From: Punica granatum
Lineage: Eukaryota > Streptophyta > Magnoliopsida > Myrtales > Lythraceae
DNA length: 64,000 nucleotides
Direction: 5' to 3'
NCBI RefSeq assembly: GCF_007655135.1
Contig: NC_045131.1
Span: 11,082,001-11,146,000 of the forward strand
Of the stretch, positions 1 through 10,332 are shown one piece after another (the stretch's first letter is position 1; each line of letters starts with the position of its first letter). Under the pieces are notes generated by a model, which did no database searches, was not told where the DNA came from, and was given only the letters and a program-made list of their open reading frames with translations. The position numbers and the translations under genes were made by a program.

Positions 1-254
1 TTGTCGATCCTTTGTGCTTAAAATAGGAACTTACACATGTTCCTATTGAGATAGAGGCTCCGTAGAATCCCAGTAAAAACGGAAAAGTTAAGACCAGATA
101 ATAATTCTGGAGAGCTGTTTGCACATCAAATAACCCGTGTGCATCCTGCTATTTAGTGTTTGGATTCTTGATAGAGTTCACCGAAGTAGGATAATTAAAT
201 AGAAAAAGAAACTCTTTGATCATCGACGGAGAAGCAAAGGATAGTTTCTATTGA

Positions 255-396
255 TGACCATCTAGAGAAATGATGTGGGTCCATGAAAGAGCAGAACTAT
301 ATTGAATGAAGGAAAAGAGTGTCGCTGATCAGTCCATTATGGAGTGCTGCGATAGAAATTGGATGGAGACACTGCAGCCTTTCGCATCTATATAAG
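255..396 (+). promoter_or_regulatory. PR10-A promoter block
   Basis: TGACCATCTAGA lies at 255-266, AGTCCATTATGGAGTGC at 331-347 and a TATA box (CTATATAAG) at 388-396, about 120 bases before the ATG. The first two elements recur upstream of the other subfamily 1 PR-10 genes in the same order. The TGAC core resembles a WRKY W-box, although the full TTGACC form appears only in some paralogs. The regulatory role is inferred from conservation. Confidence 0.7.
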
Positions 397-511
397 TCCA
401 AGTAATCTCATCACCTTTGCATTCATTCGGATCTTAAGCACGAGAGCATTGATAAGCCTTCTTTTCTAACAAAACTCTTCGGATCCACATCTTTCACTCA
501 TAAGAGACAAA

Positions 512-717
512 ATGGCCGTCACCTGCTTTACCCAGGAGTTTACAACTAGGAATGCTCCGTCGAGGATGTTCAAGGCACTGATCCTTGACTCTCACAACCT
601 CATCCCCAAAATCGCCCCTCAGGGTATCAAGAGCATCGAGTTTGTTGAGGGAGATGGCGGCGATGGAAGCATCAAGCAGACCAACTTTGCCGATGGTTAG
701 TCGCATTTATTTCATTT

Positions 718-749
<32 letters not shown>

Positions 750-1112
750 TGCTCTTTTGTTGCTTGACTGCTCAATTTTAGGAGTGTTCTGATTCAACTG
801 CTCTTTGCAAGAGGTGGCCATTTGAAGTGGTTGAAACACAGGATCAATGCCATTGACACTGAAAGGCTCATGCGCAAGTACACTTTGATTGAGAGCGACA
901 TCGTATTTGACAAGATAGAGTCGGTGGTGTATGAGGTGAAGTTCGAAGCTTCAGGTGATGGTGGGTGTGTGTGCAAGATGACAAGCGAGTACCACCTAAA
1001 GGCAGGTGCAGAGCTGAAGGAGGAGGACATCAAGCAGGGCAAGGACAAGGCGATGGGGCTCTACAAAGTTGTTGAGGAATACCTTCTTGCCAACCCCGAA
1101 ATCTATGCCTAA
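512..1112 (+). CDS. PR10-A: PR-10 / Bet v 1-like protein, 160 aa
   Basis: Exon 1 is 512-695 and exon 2 is 814-1112, joined by a 118-base GT..AG phase-1 intron at codon 62, the usual place for this family. The product is a cytosolic START-fold protein with a hydrophobic cavity; family members bind flavonoids, cytokinins and other small ligands and are induced by pathogens and stress. The glycine-rich loop reads GDGGDGS at residues 47-53 (GxGGxG form) with Lys55 after it. Exon 2 opens [10 protein letters not shown], and the C-terminal helix ends [10 protein letters not shown]. The start is [10 protein letters not shown], shared by the paralogs, with a TATA box about 120 bases upstream. The nearest relative is PR10-C; the gene converges on PR10-B. 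The intron contains a 31-base poly-C run. The specific ligand is unknown. Confidence 0.93.
719..749 (+). repeat. Poly-C tract in the PR10-A intron
   Basis: A run of 31 C lies in the intron. The paralogous intron of PR10-C has only TCTCCCC at this place. The length is likely unstable or poorly resolved in assembly. Confidence 0.9.
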
Positions 1113-2436
1113 TGAGCATTGCTTTATAGCCTCCTCCGCTTGAGTTCATATTGTGCTGTATGGTTTTTCTCTCTTTTTTCCTTTTGCTTTTTCCATTTTT
1201 TACTCCCGTGGATCTTCCCAAGATTCGTGACTTATCAAAGAATGAAATGTGTCAATAAGCCAACAATATAAAGGGTATCGTGATTCATGCGATCCCCAAC
1301 CAGAAATGTTATTTACTTGACTATACTGCGAATTGCAAAACATACAGCAAAAATCTCAATGATAACATACTGAAATTCCAGGACAAGTGATATGGTCTGC
1401 GTAAGTTCCTATTTCCTTGTCATCAGTTCCAGATTAGCCAGAGCGCCAAAAGAGAGCTAATCAGTTTCAAGATAAAACAGTTTTTGATTTGAGCATAATT
1501 AATTTACCGACAAATACGCCAGCAAGAAAGAAAGACTTCTTTCGAGTGAACACGAATAGGGATTCAGCCAGCTGCTGTCATTTTGACTATGCTTCTGCTG
1601 GGGAAGTTCTGCCGTTTGCAAGTCTTAAATTTTTAGATGGTGCTTGCTGACTTTATCCTCGGAAGTCACTAGTCAGAACGAAAACATAAGAAGTAAAAAA
1701 TAGTTCAAGTCAGAATCTACAGAATTCAAGCGCATATTTACTATGATCTTCTTCGGAAATGGGTCAAATTTGAAAAATTGCACATCAAGTCCAATTAAAG
1801 ATGAGGAAACCTCTACCGTCTTTGTCCATTAGATATGTCTTTTTGTATTTTATCCTGAAAGTGACTTAAGAAGGAAGAAATATACTTGTGTTTGGACAGC
1901 AAGCTCCTGAAAGGGAACTTTTGGCGGAGTCAAACTAAAACAATATATGGCATCTGCTATCGGATAACTGCCCGATAACAAATACCACTGGGGAGTTTCT
2001 CGAATATTTTAAGCAAATTGCTTATCATATCCAAAAAGGCAGTCCACTTGTGCTAGCACTTGTGAGGTACCGGATAATATCATTGACTATGTTGTCTCTA
2101 GCCGTTGGGAGGAATCATATATTTTGCGAAATAATTCTGCAATCTTGAAGATGAAGTAAATAATAGATCTGACTTCATGATTCCAAAGTAAATATATGAC
2201 TATGTTGTCTCCAGCCTTTGTATGCAGCAACTTGGTCTGTCCTCGGATCAGTACAGGTAACAAATATAAGACTCGTGAACCCACAAAGTATGCTGCAAAA
2301 TCACGATATTCTTTATTTCGTTGTGCCCTTTCATACACATGGATTTTCAGAGAAACCAATTCCCAATGCTATGGCAGGAAAACAGGGGAAAAGACCACAT
2401 GAACTCCAGCAGAGGAAACTAAAAAGAAATGCTCAT

Positions 2437-3013
2437 TTAGGCATAGGCTTCAGGGTTGGCTGCGAGGTATTCCTCAACAACTTTGTAGAGTCCCATGGCC
2501 TTGTCCTTGCCCTGCTTTATATCCTCCTCCTTCAGCTCCAAACCGGCCTTCACATGGTACTCACTCGTCATCTTGCAGACACACCCACCATCTCTGGAAG
2601 ATTCGAACTGCACCTCGTACACCACCGACTCAATCTTGTCAAAGGCAATATCACTCTCGATCAAGGTGTACTTGCACACGAGCTTCTCTACATCGACAGA
2701 ATCGATCCTGTGCTTCAACCACTTCAAGTGACCACCTGTTATAGAAGGTAGGAAAATTAAACTACTGAGAATAAACCTTGACATCATGTAAAGGAAGTAA
2801 AAGAAGAAAGTTTTTAATATGTTACAAACCATCAGCAAAGTTGGTCTGCTTGATGCTTCCGGCACCACCGTCTCCTTGAATGAATTCGATGCTCTTAATA
2901 CCCTGAGGGGCTATCTTAGGGATGAGGTTGTGAGAGTCGAGGATCAGAGCCCTGAACATCCTGGATGGAGCAATCGCAGTCTTGAACTCCTGAGTGAAGC
3001 AAGTGACGGCCAT
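2437..3013 (-). CDS. PR10-B: PR-10 / Bet v 1-like protein, 160 aa
   Basis: On the minus strand exon 1 is 3013-2830 and exon 2 is 2735-2437, with a 94-base GT..AG phase-1 intron. The protein starts [20 protein letters not shown], has the glycine-rich loop GDGGAGS at residues 47-53 followed by Lys55, and ends [10 protein letters not shown]. It belongs to subfamily 1, a START-fold ligand-binding, stress-related protein expected in the cytosol. Exon lengths (184 and 299 bases) equal those of the paralogs. It is tail-to-tail with PR10-A and head-to-head with PR10-C. It departs from the consensus at K11-T-A-I, IQGDGG and ESSRDGGC. No coding defect is visible. Confidence 0.93.
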
Positions 3014-3150
3014 TTTTTTTGGGATTTAGGAAAAGGAAGAAGCGAATGAGATAAATTATATGATGTGGAGAAGAAGTGCTGGCTGCTGCTCGAGGCTCAG
3101 TTAAGTTTGGAGATCGTGCAGATGATGATGAAGATTGCTTAATTGGTTGG

Positions 3151-3271
3151 GTTTTATATAGTGCAACTTTTTTCCCTTAAAACTTTGGTGTTCTCATTTC
3201 ACGGCACTCCATGATGGACTCATCAGCAAAGCAATGTCTAAATGGACCCACAGCGCTTCTCCAGATGGTCA
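3151..3271 (-). promoter_or_regulatory. PR10-B promoter block
   Basis: Read on the minus strand, TGACCATCTGGA (3271-3260), AGTCCATCATGGAGTGC (3220-3204) and CACTATATAAAAC (3163-3151) occur in the order seen for PR10-A. The TATA box lies about 140 bases before the ATG at 3013. Confidence 0.65.
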
Positions 3272-4456
3272 GAAGGTATTAATTTATCCTAATTTAGTTA
3301 AGAACGACCACCGATTTTCTTTTAACATCATAAATCTTCAAATAATTATTTTATTCGTTAGATCTATTTTAGAAAAAAAAAATCAGGAGAAAATGACAAA
3401 CAAGACATGTGATAGGCAAAGTCGCTATAGAGTTTCATCAGTTCAAATCGGATTTCACGTGCAACTAGTCGTGACTTACATTCGAAGCCAGTAATAGCTA
3501 TTCGAATCATGTAAATCTTCTCGACCCTACTGTTTATCCGTTTCTCATCCAAACAGTGTAGTAGTTTGCTTCTTGGTTGTTTCTAACCATTGGTCATTAT
3601 CTAATGTTTATAGATCCGTTATTTGGTATGGATTAAGCAAGACTTATCTGAAGGATTAAATTTTCTCATTTAGAGGGGATGGCTTTCAATAAGTTATTAT
3701 CTTTTCAATGCTGAAAAAACGAACATAACTCGAATCATTTCACCTTTTTGAGATCAAAATGAGCCTATATGTAGATCCCTTTTTCTTTTCTCAAGTTATA
3801 AGAGAGGCCCATTGGGGAAAGGAAATATGCGGGGCACAGGATTCCGAGTCCGACCGATGAGAATTGAATTTCTTGGTTCTGAAAGAAGAACGATCCTATC
3901 GATGCTAATAGCAATCCACAATGGACTGCTGAATAATTAATCATCCCTTTTTATTTTATTCTTCTTCCTTTGTACTTCTTCTCACGGGCTTGATCCATCC
4001 TTCTTCTAGATAAAGTCAACAATCGACATCAAATCCCTCGTATGTACTTACTTCTAGATTAATTAAGTCACCAATTAACATCCAATTTCAGATATCAACA
4101 TCATTCCACATCAGTGTGGACCAACAATAATTAGAAAATCAAAGAGATTTTCACATTAATTTTTTAAGAGATCATACTTCTGACCAGACTATTTACATCC
4201 GGATAAAATCAAATGGTCAATAGTGGTCAGCATATCACTGACTTGCAGTAACTCAAAGTAATTTGCCTTTTTGTTTTTGTTTCTTTTTGGGTTGCTGGCA
4301 TATCATCTTTTATTAAAACCATTTTTTATTTGCTGTTTCCTCTTCCTCACTAAATTTATTTTTTTAAAAAAATGTAGTTCCGGAGTTCACCATCCAATCT
4401 GGAAATTTGTACAAAAAGTTCGTTAAACGCTATATATGTTAGCATATATGTCCAGT

Positions 4457-4491
<35 letters not shown>
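4457..4491 (+). repeat. Compound microsatellite (TA)n(GA)n
   Basis: An alternating TA run is followed directly by a GA run of about 8 units. Confidence 0.9.
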
Positions 4492-4492
<1 letters not shown>

Positions 4493-4629
4493 TATCAGTA
4501 CTAACAATATATAGAAGCAGCTCTAAGCACATTTTTTAGATTAAATGAATGAAACATAAAGTAAGGTATTTTATTAGCCACTAGAGATGCTGAGATACAG
4601 GAATGTAATATATTGTTTAATATGATGGG

Positions 4630-4890
4630 ATACGCAAGTTTTAGAGTTGAGTTGAGTTGAGTTTTGATTTTAATTGGGTTGTAATGATTGTATTGTTGAA
4701 TTATGAGAAAAAGTGTGAAAAAGTAATGAATAGTTGAGATAATTTAGTATTAAAAATTAAATTGAGTATAATGAAATTGTATGTGGATTTATGTATGGGG
4801 CCTACCTTTTTGACTTTGAAGAATTGATTTTTGTTATGTAGTGAGTTGAGTTAAAGTTAGAGTTAAAATCTTAAAATTTAATTGCGAAAT
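4630..4890. repeat. MITE-like repeat, copy 1
   Basis: It shares GTTTTAGAGTTGAGTTGAG, TTTTAATTGGGTTGTAATG and GTGTGAAAAAGTAATGAATA-type blocks with the element at 53718-54025. The right side contains GAGTTGAGTTAAAG, roughly the inverse theme of the left end. Borders and target duplication are not clear. Confidence 0.45.
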
Positions 4891-5331
4891 CAAACGGAGT
4901 TTAAATCAGGCAGCTGTGTCTTCCAGTATTAGTCCAGGAATTTTTGTTTTATGGCTTTTTTTATTGGCCTTACTATGTGAAAATCAAAATAATGAAAATG
5001 CCCCCAATGTGGATTTGATTAAAATAGAAGTAGGTGGAACACAGTATGTGACGGCTAAGAGCTGATCCATCAGAATGGAGTTGGACGGCAGAATAACAAA
5101 TTGATATCAAGGCAACCAGATTTCTGCCTTTTTTATTTATTATACTAAGGAAATATATGATAAATACTTTTCATACCTTTTATTGTCATTGCGATCCTTA
5201 GTGCTTGAAATAGGAGCTTAGACATGTTCTTATTGAGATAGAGGCTATGTAGAATCCCAGTAAAAAAGGAAAAATTAAGACCAGATAATGATTCTGGAGA
5301 GTCGTTTGCACATCAAATAAACCGTGTATGC

Positions 5332-5526
5332 ACCAACATGGATTTGTTCAAGCGGTTCAGCTCTTATTTCTCTTAAGCGAAGTCTCAGGTTCAAGTCCTT
5401 GTGAATCTAAAAAATCCACGCTGGGAGAGATTTACCCCTTAATGGGCCGACCTGGCTCGATTGGATTAGTTGATCCCAAATTAGACTTTCGGATACCAGT
5501 GTCCACACCGAAAAAAGAAAAAAGAA
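5332..5526 (+). mobile_element. tRNA-derived SINE, copy S1
   Basis: The body begins CAACATGGATTTGTTCAAGC, carries a polymerase III B-box GGTTCAAGTCC at 5388-5398, and ends in an A-rich tail. It is flanked by the target-site duplication CGTGTATGC at 5323-5331 and 5530-5538. Segmental copy 1 has an unfilled site near 137-145 (CGTGTGCATCC). Three related copies occur at 50440-50626, 50961-51084 and 57285-57469. Confidence 0.88.
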
Positions 5527-5650
5527 AATCGTGTATGCCCTGCTATTTAGTATTTGGATTCTCGACACAGTTCACCAAAGTAGGATAATCAAACAGAAAA
5601 AGGAAACTCTTTGGTCATCGAAGGAGAAGCAAGGGATAGTTTCTATTTGA

Positions 5651-5790
5651 TGACCATCTAGAGAGATGATGTGGGTCCATGAAAGAGCAGAACTATATTG
5701 AATGAGGGAAAAGGGTGTTGCTGATCAGTCCATTATGGAGTGCTGCGATAGAATTGTATGGAGACACTGCAGTCTTTCGCATCTATATAA
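5651..5790 (+). promoter_or_regulatory. PR10-C promoter block
   Basis: TGACCATCTAGA lies at 5651-5662, AGTCCATTATGGAGTGC at 5727-5743 and CTATATAA at 5783-5790, about 120 bases before the ATG at 5907. Order and spacing equal those of PR10-A. Confidence 0.7.
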
Positions 5791-5906
5791 GTCCAAGTAA
5801 TCTCATCACCTCTGCATTCATTCGGATCTTAAGCACGAGATCACAGATAAGCCTTCTTTTCTAACAAAACTCTTCGGATCCACATCTTTCACTCATAAGA
5901 GACAAA

Positions 5907-6483
5907 ATGGCCGTCACTTGCTTCACCCAGGAGTTTACAACTAGGAATGCTCCGTCGAGGATGTTCAAGGCACTGATTCTTGACTCTCACAACCTCATCC
6001 CCAAAATCACCCCTCAGGGTATCAAGAGCATCGAGTTTGTTGAGGGAGATGGCGGCGCTGGAAGCATCAAGCAGACCAACTTTGCTGATGGTTAGTTGCA
6101 TTTATTTCATTTATCTCCCCTGCTCTTTTGGTGCTTGATTGCTCAATTTTAGGAGTGTTCTGATTCAACTGCTCTTTGCAATAGGTGGCCATTTAAAGTG
6201 GTTGAAGCACAGGATCGATGCCATTGACGCTGAAAGGCTCGTGTGCAAGTACACTTTAATTGAGAGCGACATTGTATTTGACAAGATCGAGTCGGTGGTG
6301 TATGAGGTGAAGTTCGAAGCTTCAGGTGATGGTGGGTGTGTGTGCAAGATGACGAGCGAGTACCATGTAAAGGCAGGTGCAGAGCTGAAGGAGGAGGACA
6401 TCAAGCAGGGCAAGGACAAGGCGATGGGGCTCTACAAAGTTGTTGAGGAATACCTTCTCGCCAACCCCGAAATCTATGCCTAA
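5907..6483 (+). CDS. PR10-C: PR-10 / Bet v 1-like protein, 160 aa
   Basis: Exon 1 is 5907-6090, the intron 6091-6184 (94 bases, GT..AG, phase 1) and exon 2 is 6185-6483. The protein begins [20 protein letters not shown] and ends [10 protein letters not shown]. Its glycine-rich loop GDGGAGS (residues 47-53) and Lys55 keep the family pattern. It is a close duplicate of PR10-A; changes include I34-T35 in place of I-A, and [10 protein letters not shown] where A has [10 protein letters not shown]. As a subfamily 1 member it should be a cytosolic START-fold ligand-binding stress protein; the ligand is not predictable. It shares the promoter block with its paralogs and is divergent from PR10-B. Confidence 0.93.
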
Positions 6484-7326
6484 ATGAGCACTTCTTTATA
6501 GTCTCCTCCGCTTGAGTCCATATTGTGGTGTATGGCTTTTCTGTCTTTTTTCCTTCTTTTTTTTTTTTTTTTCTAGTTTTTACCCCGTGGATCTTCCTGA
6601 GATTTGTGACTTATCAAAGAATGAAATGGGTCAATGAGTCAACAACATAAAGAGTATCGTGATTCATGCGATCCCCAACCAGAAATGTTATTTACTCGAC
6701 TATACTGTGAATTGCAAAACATACTGCAAAAATCTCGATGATAACATGCTGAAATTCCAGGACAAGTGATATGTTCTGCGTAAGTTCCTATTTCCTCGTC
6801 ATCAGTTCCAGATTAGCCAGAGCGCCAAAAGAGAGTTAATCAGTTTCAAGATAAAAACAGTTTTTGATTTGAGCATAATTAATTTACCAACAAATACGCC
6901 AGCAAGAAAGAAAGACTTCTTTCGAGTGAACACGAATAGAGATTCAGCCGGCTGCTGTCATTTTGACTATGCTTTTGTTGGGGAAATTCTGCCGTTTGCA
7001 AGGCTTAAACTTATGTGAAAATATGCATACATCTAAATTTTTAGATGTTGCTTGTTGTCTTTATCCTCGAAGGTCACTTGTCAGAACGAAAACACAAGAA
7101 GTGAAAAATAGTTCGAATCAGAATCAAATTTGACAAGTTGCACATCGAGTCCAATTAAAGATGAGGAAACCTCTACCGTCTTTGTCCATTAGATATGTCT
7201 GTTTGTATTTTATCCTGAGTGACTTAAGAAGGAAGAAATATACTTGTGTTTGGACAGGAAGCTCGTGAAAGGAAACTTTTAGCGGAGTGAAACTAAAACA
7301 ATATATGGCATCCGCTTTCGGTTAAC

Positions 7327-8990
7327 TATATATATATATATATATATATGAAAACAAAGCCCGAGCCGAATTCTCACATCGCCATATCATTAAAAATAAG
7401 AAACGAAACTATCTCTCTTTGCCACGTCATCACTTATGCATTAAGAAAGTTTTTTATGTTCTTTTATCAAGAAAATATTCTTATATAAATTATTTTAAAT
7501 TTTATTAATTAATTATATTATATATCAGTTTGTGTATACACACAGTTTCCTTGATCAATAATAATCAATATATCCCTGAGATTCAGTCCATGTGGCAATT
7601 CAACATATATATATATATATATATATATATCGCACAAAGATTGAGAAATGAACAAAGTAGTATAGTTGAAATATATATAGACTAGGGTCTTATACCTGCA
7701 CGTAATATTTATGTTTCTTAATCTGTCAAAAAGAATAATTTTCATTAGAATAAAAAAGAATAATTTATTTTATTTTCCTAATGACCTATCAAAAATAATA
7801 TTAATGTTTCCTAATCCAAATAGAATTCTGGTAGATTTTTCACGCAAAAAAGGAAATTCTGAGTTGGTTGAATTCAACTGTTTTCCAATTTTATATCCAA
7901 ACTTGATTCTATAAATAAATTCTCATCGTACCGGTACCTTCAATTCAAAGCTTTCCCATTCTTCCCATTTACCCTCTCCATTGTCACGCACCCTCTTTAT
8001 AGACCTTCCCTGATCAGGGCTCGTTGCCTTGCCGCAATGTGAGTACAAATAAGTATGATCTTTCCTTCCCATTAAACCTGCTGGGAAAGAATAAAATTAT
8101 GCTCATGTGTGACATACTTGATCTTTTTCTTTTGATTCATTTATCTTTTTAGTATATAATATTGCAGATTTTGAGATGCTACAATGATTTATCACATGAT
8201 AAAATATTTGGGACATAAGAAAGACACATATGAGATTGACAGGATTGTGGGATCCCGTGAACACAAGGACTAATAAAATCGTTAGTCTCAAAATGATTTT
8301 CATTGACAAAGAGGTATGTTTTGGAATTTTTTATTAAATATATTATTTTAAAATACAAGACTTTATTATTTATTAGATTATATATTGTTTATAATGAAAT
8401 CGGGGATCTTTAATCCATACAAGCGTAAGGTCTCAAATCAATTTGTTCAGATCGTTGCTTTGTGAAGGAGGCTTAATACACCGTCAAGAATTTCAAGATA
8501 ACTGTAGTCTCATCGAAGAACCGTCCAATAAATGCTGGAGTAAAGATATTGTTCTTACTTACAATGACAGTGACTGAGTTGAAAGAAGATCAATTACCCA
8601 TTGACGGACACAAGTTTAGATTTGCTGATATGCAAATAATAAAAAGTATATATAGTGACATGAACATTCAACTAATATGTAAATCAATATTTTTGTGAAA
8701 ATTATTATAGTTTTAATTTTATTTATTTACTTTATATATTATATATTTTTTCCTGTAGGAGTTATAGGATAGGCAGAATCCCCACCAGAGCTCTAATTTC
8801 ATACTCGATTTGCCAGTCTGGAGCTGCTCCGTGAGGAAGCGAAAAGCCAATGAGTTTGAGTGGTTAACTGGGCTCTCTACCATAGCATGCAACTTCTAAT
8901 CTAATAAAAATTCATGTAAAGAATATTTCTAAATATTGTACTTATTTTTCATAATATTATATGTAGTAAATATAATTGTTTACACTAATT
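7327..8990. other. AT-rich region with possible decayed coding pieces
   Basis: No intact gene is visible. (TA)n runs lie near 7326-7350 and 7605-7630. Short open stretches on the plus strand, for example 8185-8270 and 8765-8900 (the latter containing KRKANEFEWLTGLS), could be fragments of an unknown protein. I cannot assign them. Between them the sequence is mostly AT-rich and full of stops. Confidence 0.4.
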
Positions 8991-8999
8991 TTTTGCACG

Positions 9000-10332
9000 T
9001 CGCGGTAAGTTGGGCTAATGACGTGTAATGGATCGAATAAAGCTCATGAGACTCGATGAATGCGGCCCATGATCGACTTATTGATGAAACCCGACCCAAA
9101 ACCGCGGTAACCCCCATATTGGACAATCGCATGAGGGTTGGCATTGCGGGCGGCGGCTGTGAATTATTTCCAGGCTAAAGCCATATTTCATCCATATTTT
9201 GTGGCTTGCATTTCCTTACGTGCAAATGATGAAATAGAAGATTGCGTAATTGGATAAATGGAGAAAGATATATTCTATTTTGGTTGATTACAAGATGCCA
9301 AATTGGGTGGAGAATATACGTGGCAGCAAAGGAAAGAGGTTATGGACGTACATGGACGATTTCTTGGAGCTTGTTTCATAGGACACTTGTAGGTGGATTT
9401 CCATTTTATTTATATTTCGTTGCTCTATTTAGATCAATAACATTTTCTAAATAAGTGAATTATTTCTCACATAGTCTTAGGGTTAGTTAATTACCTAGGT
9501 TACTTGTTTATTTCCCGATTTTTGTTGTCGTGGGCGGCACTCATGCTTAGCCTATATAAGTCGAGTTTCTTCATTGTAATACCCCCCTTTGGCACATCAA
9601 TCAAACGCACTTATCGCAACGCACTTTCAATATCTATTCTTTCCGCACCTTTACATACCATGCACTAAACCGCTTCTCGGAGCAACCCTATCGATCTTCC
9701 GGGGTCACTCTATCGCAGATGCGTTGGCCACTATATCTAGTCTTGGCTTCTGGGTCAAGGTGGTCACCGAGCTAAGGTTTCGGCCTTTAGTTCAATTCTC
9801 TCGACTATCCATAGCCAACAACCACTAGCTCACGGGCCTCCTTGGACCGTGAACAACTAGCCTCGAGTCTAGCTTTTGAGCCATCTCTTACTAGGAGTCG
9901 GGCTACAACAATCACGAGCATGTTGGAAGAACCAAAGCGGCCTTGCTCTCGTGGCCAAAACATCGTCTGACGTTCATCCAACCATCACCCACCCCGACCT
10001 ACTCATCTTCGAGGAAACCTAGCCGCCAGCTAGTCCTTTGGACATCAAAGACCAAGGTGCTACGCACTAGATCGGTGAGGACGGCTGGTGGTTCCACCAC
10101 CTCACTATCTTGGGACTGCTCCCTGGTATGCCTGGTATCCTAATCGCCACATGCGTGTGTCGGAGAGTTCCTGTGGAACATTTCGGGCGGAACAACTTTC
10201 TGGCATGCCTGGTGAGACCCACCGTTGCAGTGATATATGCCCGTCTTGACTCAAGTTGCACTATCACCACATATAACTCCTCATGCAAATGTATTTTCAT
10301 GTAGTGTGGGGAGGCCGCATTGAGAGGGAAGC
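9000..10332. mobile_element. Probable LTR-retrotransposon remnant
   Basis: The stretch has an LTR-like build: GCCTATATAAG near 9551-9561, then TTCTTCATTGTAATACCCCC resembling a transcript start and R region, then a C/T-rich leader-like part to about 10060. No LTR pair, primer site or gag could be delimited. It abuts the broken 5' end of the NLR pseudogene, so it may have replaced that gene's N-terminal half. Confidence 0.35.

Larger units (their letters stand above)
1..1968. repeat. Segmental duplication, copy 1 (carries PR10-A)
   Basis: This stretch matches 5187-7326 in the same orientation from its first bases (AGGAACTTACACATGTTCC here, AGGAGCTTAGACATGTTCT there) through promoter, both exons, intron and 3' flank, up to AATATATGGCATC. 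Differences are scattered substitutions, small indels, a poly-C run in the intron here and a SINE in the other copy. The window begins inside the copy, so the duplication may extend to the left. The 3' flank 1113-1968 holds no gene that I can see. Confidence 0.85.
3272..5186. other. Intergenic region between divergent PR10-B and PR10-C
   Basis: I see no gene here. It is AT-rich and holds a compound microsatellite, (TA)n then (GA)n, at 4457-4491. A repeat rich in GAGTTGAGTTGAG and GTAATGATTGTATTGTTGAA lies at about 4630-4890 and matches 53718-54025. A short stretch near 3790-3820 (TTATAAGAGAGGCCCA) faintly resembles the tail of the second SINE family described below. Confidence 0.6.
5187..7326. 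repeat. Segmental duplication, copy 2 (carries PR10-C)
   Basis: This is the direct-orientation partner of 1-1968. It contains PR10-C with promoter and 3' flank, plus a SINE at 5332-5526 that is absent from copy 1. The homology ends at a (TA)n run near 7326. The 3' flank 6484-7326 carries no other gene. Confidence 0.85.

Noticed and set aside
5388..5398. Possible tRNA genes, from B-box sequences at 5388, 22343 and 24535
   Set aside because: No cloverleaf, anticodon stem or acceptor stem can be built; these are SINE promoters.
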